From: CAKVOD01 sp964489405
GTDB lineage: Bacteria; Bacillota; Clostridia; Christensenellales; UBA1242
Direction: 5' to 3'
DNA length: 16,012 nt
Assembly (NCBI GenBank): GCA_964489405.1
Contig: CAZAYL010000025.1
Coordinates: forward strand, 1-16,012
Of the stretch, positions 15,011-16,012 are shown piece after piece; within the stretch, counting starts at the first letter, position 1; each line of letters opens with the position of its first letter. A model generated the notes under the pieces. It saw nothing but the letters and a program-made list of their open reading frames with translations, searched no databases and was not told where the DNA came from. The position numbers and the translations under genes are program-made.

Positions 15011-16012
15011 AAAATCAAGTTCTAAAATCGGCATTAAAAGCGCACTGGTTTGGGCTTTGCGTGATATTATTGTTGCAAATAGCTAGTATTGGGGTTTTGT
15101 TAGTGGTCGCGACATATTCTTCAAGAATGATTGCTGATGTTACAAATTCTGACATTGCTTTGGCAAAAAATATATTGCTTATAATTTTTTTCGTTACCGC
15201 AATTGCATACCTTTTGGAGGGGTGTGTAAATATTTTTAGTAAATATATCACAAATAAGATGTATAACAGTGCAGTCAAAATGGTTTTTGCACATATGCAA
15301 AAACTTTCAATACAAACTACCGACAATTTACCGACGGGTGCAATACATAATCTTGTTTATAATGATACTAAAAAAATATTCGAAAATTTTATTTCTATAG
15401 TTTCAGTCGTATATTTTTATTTTCAAGCACTTGCAATTATCATTTACATAATGGTTTGTAATATTCTAATAGGCACAATTTTGTTTGTGGGGATGGTTAT
15501 TTCAATCTTGATTGGGGCATTAGGAATGAAAAGAATCAAAAAAATTACTCATGTCAATAGGCGTGTAATAAGTAAGTACAAAAGTCTTGTCAACGAATGT
15601 ATTGTGAGCGAGAAAGATATAAAGTCGTTAAATCTTAATGCCAATTTGTACAATGCACTAGAATGTCAATATGACCTAAAGAAGCGCATCAAAATAAAAA
15701 TCGGCAATACAAGAAATATAAATTTTAGATTACATCAAACATTTATAGCAATAGTTATATTTTGCATAGAAATTGCACTTGCATTTATAATGCGTGATTA
15801 TGGAATTTTGCCCGCAATCGCAATATTTATATTTACTTATTCATATGAAGTTAAAAATAAACTTGTGAAAATGTTGGATTTATTTAATATCTATCCTGAA
15901 TTTAAAACATCTTGCGAAAAAATTGACGAATTTTTTGACGAGTCCGTCTACAAAGTTGAAAAATATGGAGATAGAACCCTAGACAATGTTAAAGGGAAAA
16001 TCGAATTTAAGA
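15007..16012 (+). CDS. Second ABC exporter half-transporter (3' truncated by window edge)
   Basis: The frame is open from ATG 15007 to the window end, 335 codons, and shares a 4-base ATGA overlap with the preceding ABC gene. The visible part is the six-helix membrane domain, from QVLKSALKAHWFG through VIFCIEIALAFIM and FIFTYSYEVKNK. The coupling-type cytoplasmic stretch GDRTLDNVKGKIEFK at the end is where the ATPase domain begins. It is a divergent paralogue of the upstream protein: both have KxExxG, then GKIEFK at the domain junction. The ATPase motifs lie beyond the edge, so it cannot be seen whether this half has a complete catalytic site, as often differs in heterodimeric exporters. Confidence 0.88.
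   Translation, partial: MKNQVLKSALKAHWFGLCVILLLQIASIGVLLVVATYSSRMIADVTNSDIALAKNILLIIFFVTAIAYLLEGCVNIFSKYITNKMYNSAVKMVFAHMQKLSIQTTDNLPTGAIHNLVYNDTKKIFENFISIVSVVYFYFQALAIIIYIMVCNILIGTILFVGMVISILIGALGMKRIKKITHVNRRVISKYKSLVNECIVSEKDIKSLNLNANLYNALECQYDLKKRIKIKIGNTRNINFRLHQTFIAIVIFCIEIALAFIMRDYGILPAIAIFIFTYSYEVKNKLVKMLDLFNIYPEFKTSCEKIDEFFDESVYKVEKYGDRTLDNVKGKIEFK

Noticed and set aside
1..16012. CRISPR arrays, insertion sequences, rRNA or tRNA genes
   Set aside because: No regularly spaced repeats, transposase-like proteins, terminal inverted repeats or cloverleaf patterns were seen.

Overview
The window looks like chromosomal DNA of a low-GC, spore-forming Firmicute, probably an uncultivated gut-type member of the Clostridia. 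The basis is AT-rich DNA, strong AGGAG ribosome sites, SigA-type TTGACA/TATAAT promoters, the sporulation genes spoIVB and ytxC, the infC-rpmI-rplT order with an attenuated leader, and a HemZ-type radical SAM protein. The species cannot be named from this sequence.

Layout. Positions 1-962 hold the 3' part of secF (Sec translocon accessory), followed by a terminator. Positions 1260-1937 encode a six-helix DUF308/HdeD-like membrane protein with a strong hairpin terminator. Positions 2215-6135 are a minus-strand pair, recJ then hemZ. Divergent from recJ is a plus-strand pair, spoIVB (6466) and a ytxC-like gene (7688). A consensus promoter at 8441 then drives a long structured leader and infC-rpmI-rplT (8866-9952), closed by a terminator at 9964.

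The right half (10058-16012) is the less ordinary part. A minus-strand gene of unknown function (10058-10705) faces away from a plus-strand locus. That locus consists of a 706-residue cytoplasmic protein with BspA-type leucine-rich repeats and an unidentified C-terminal domain, an in-frame collapsed remnant of an ABC-transporter ATPase domain (12961-13190), a complete ABC exporter half (13187-15010) and a second half running off the right edge (15007-16012). The two divergent promoters flank a dyad that could be a shared operator.

How the genes work together. SecF supports protein export. RecJ does DNA repair, and HemZ is a radical SAM enzyme of the coproporphyrinogen oxidase group. SpoIVB is the mother-cell signalling protease of sporulation and YtxC is a sporulation-associated protein. 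IF3, L35 and L20 form the classic translation operon, which L20 is expected to repress through the leader. The ABC halves probably form a heterodimeric exporter; its cargo and its link to the leucine-rich-repeat protein are unknown. Points most worth checking are a probable CTG start codon for infC, the leader switch, the ABC remnant, the leucine-rich-repeat fusion protein and a repeated intergenic 12-mer.
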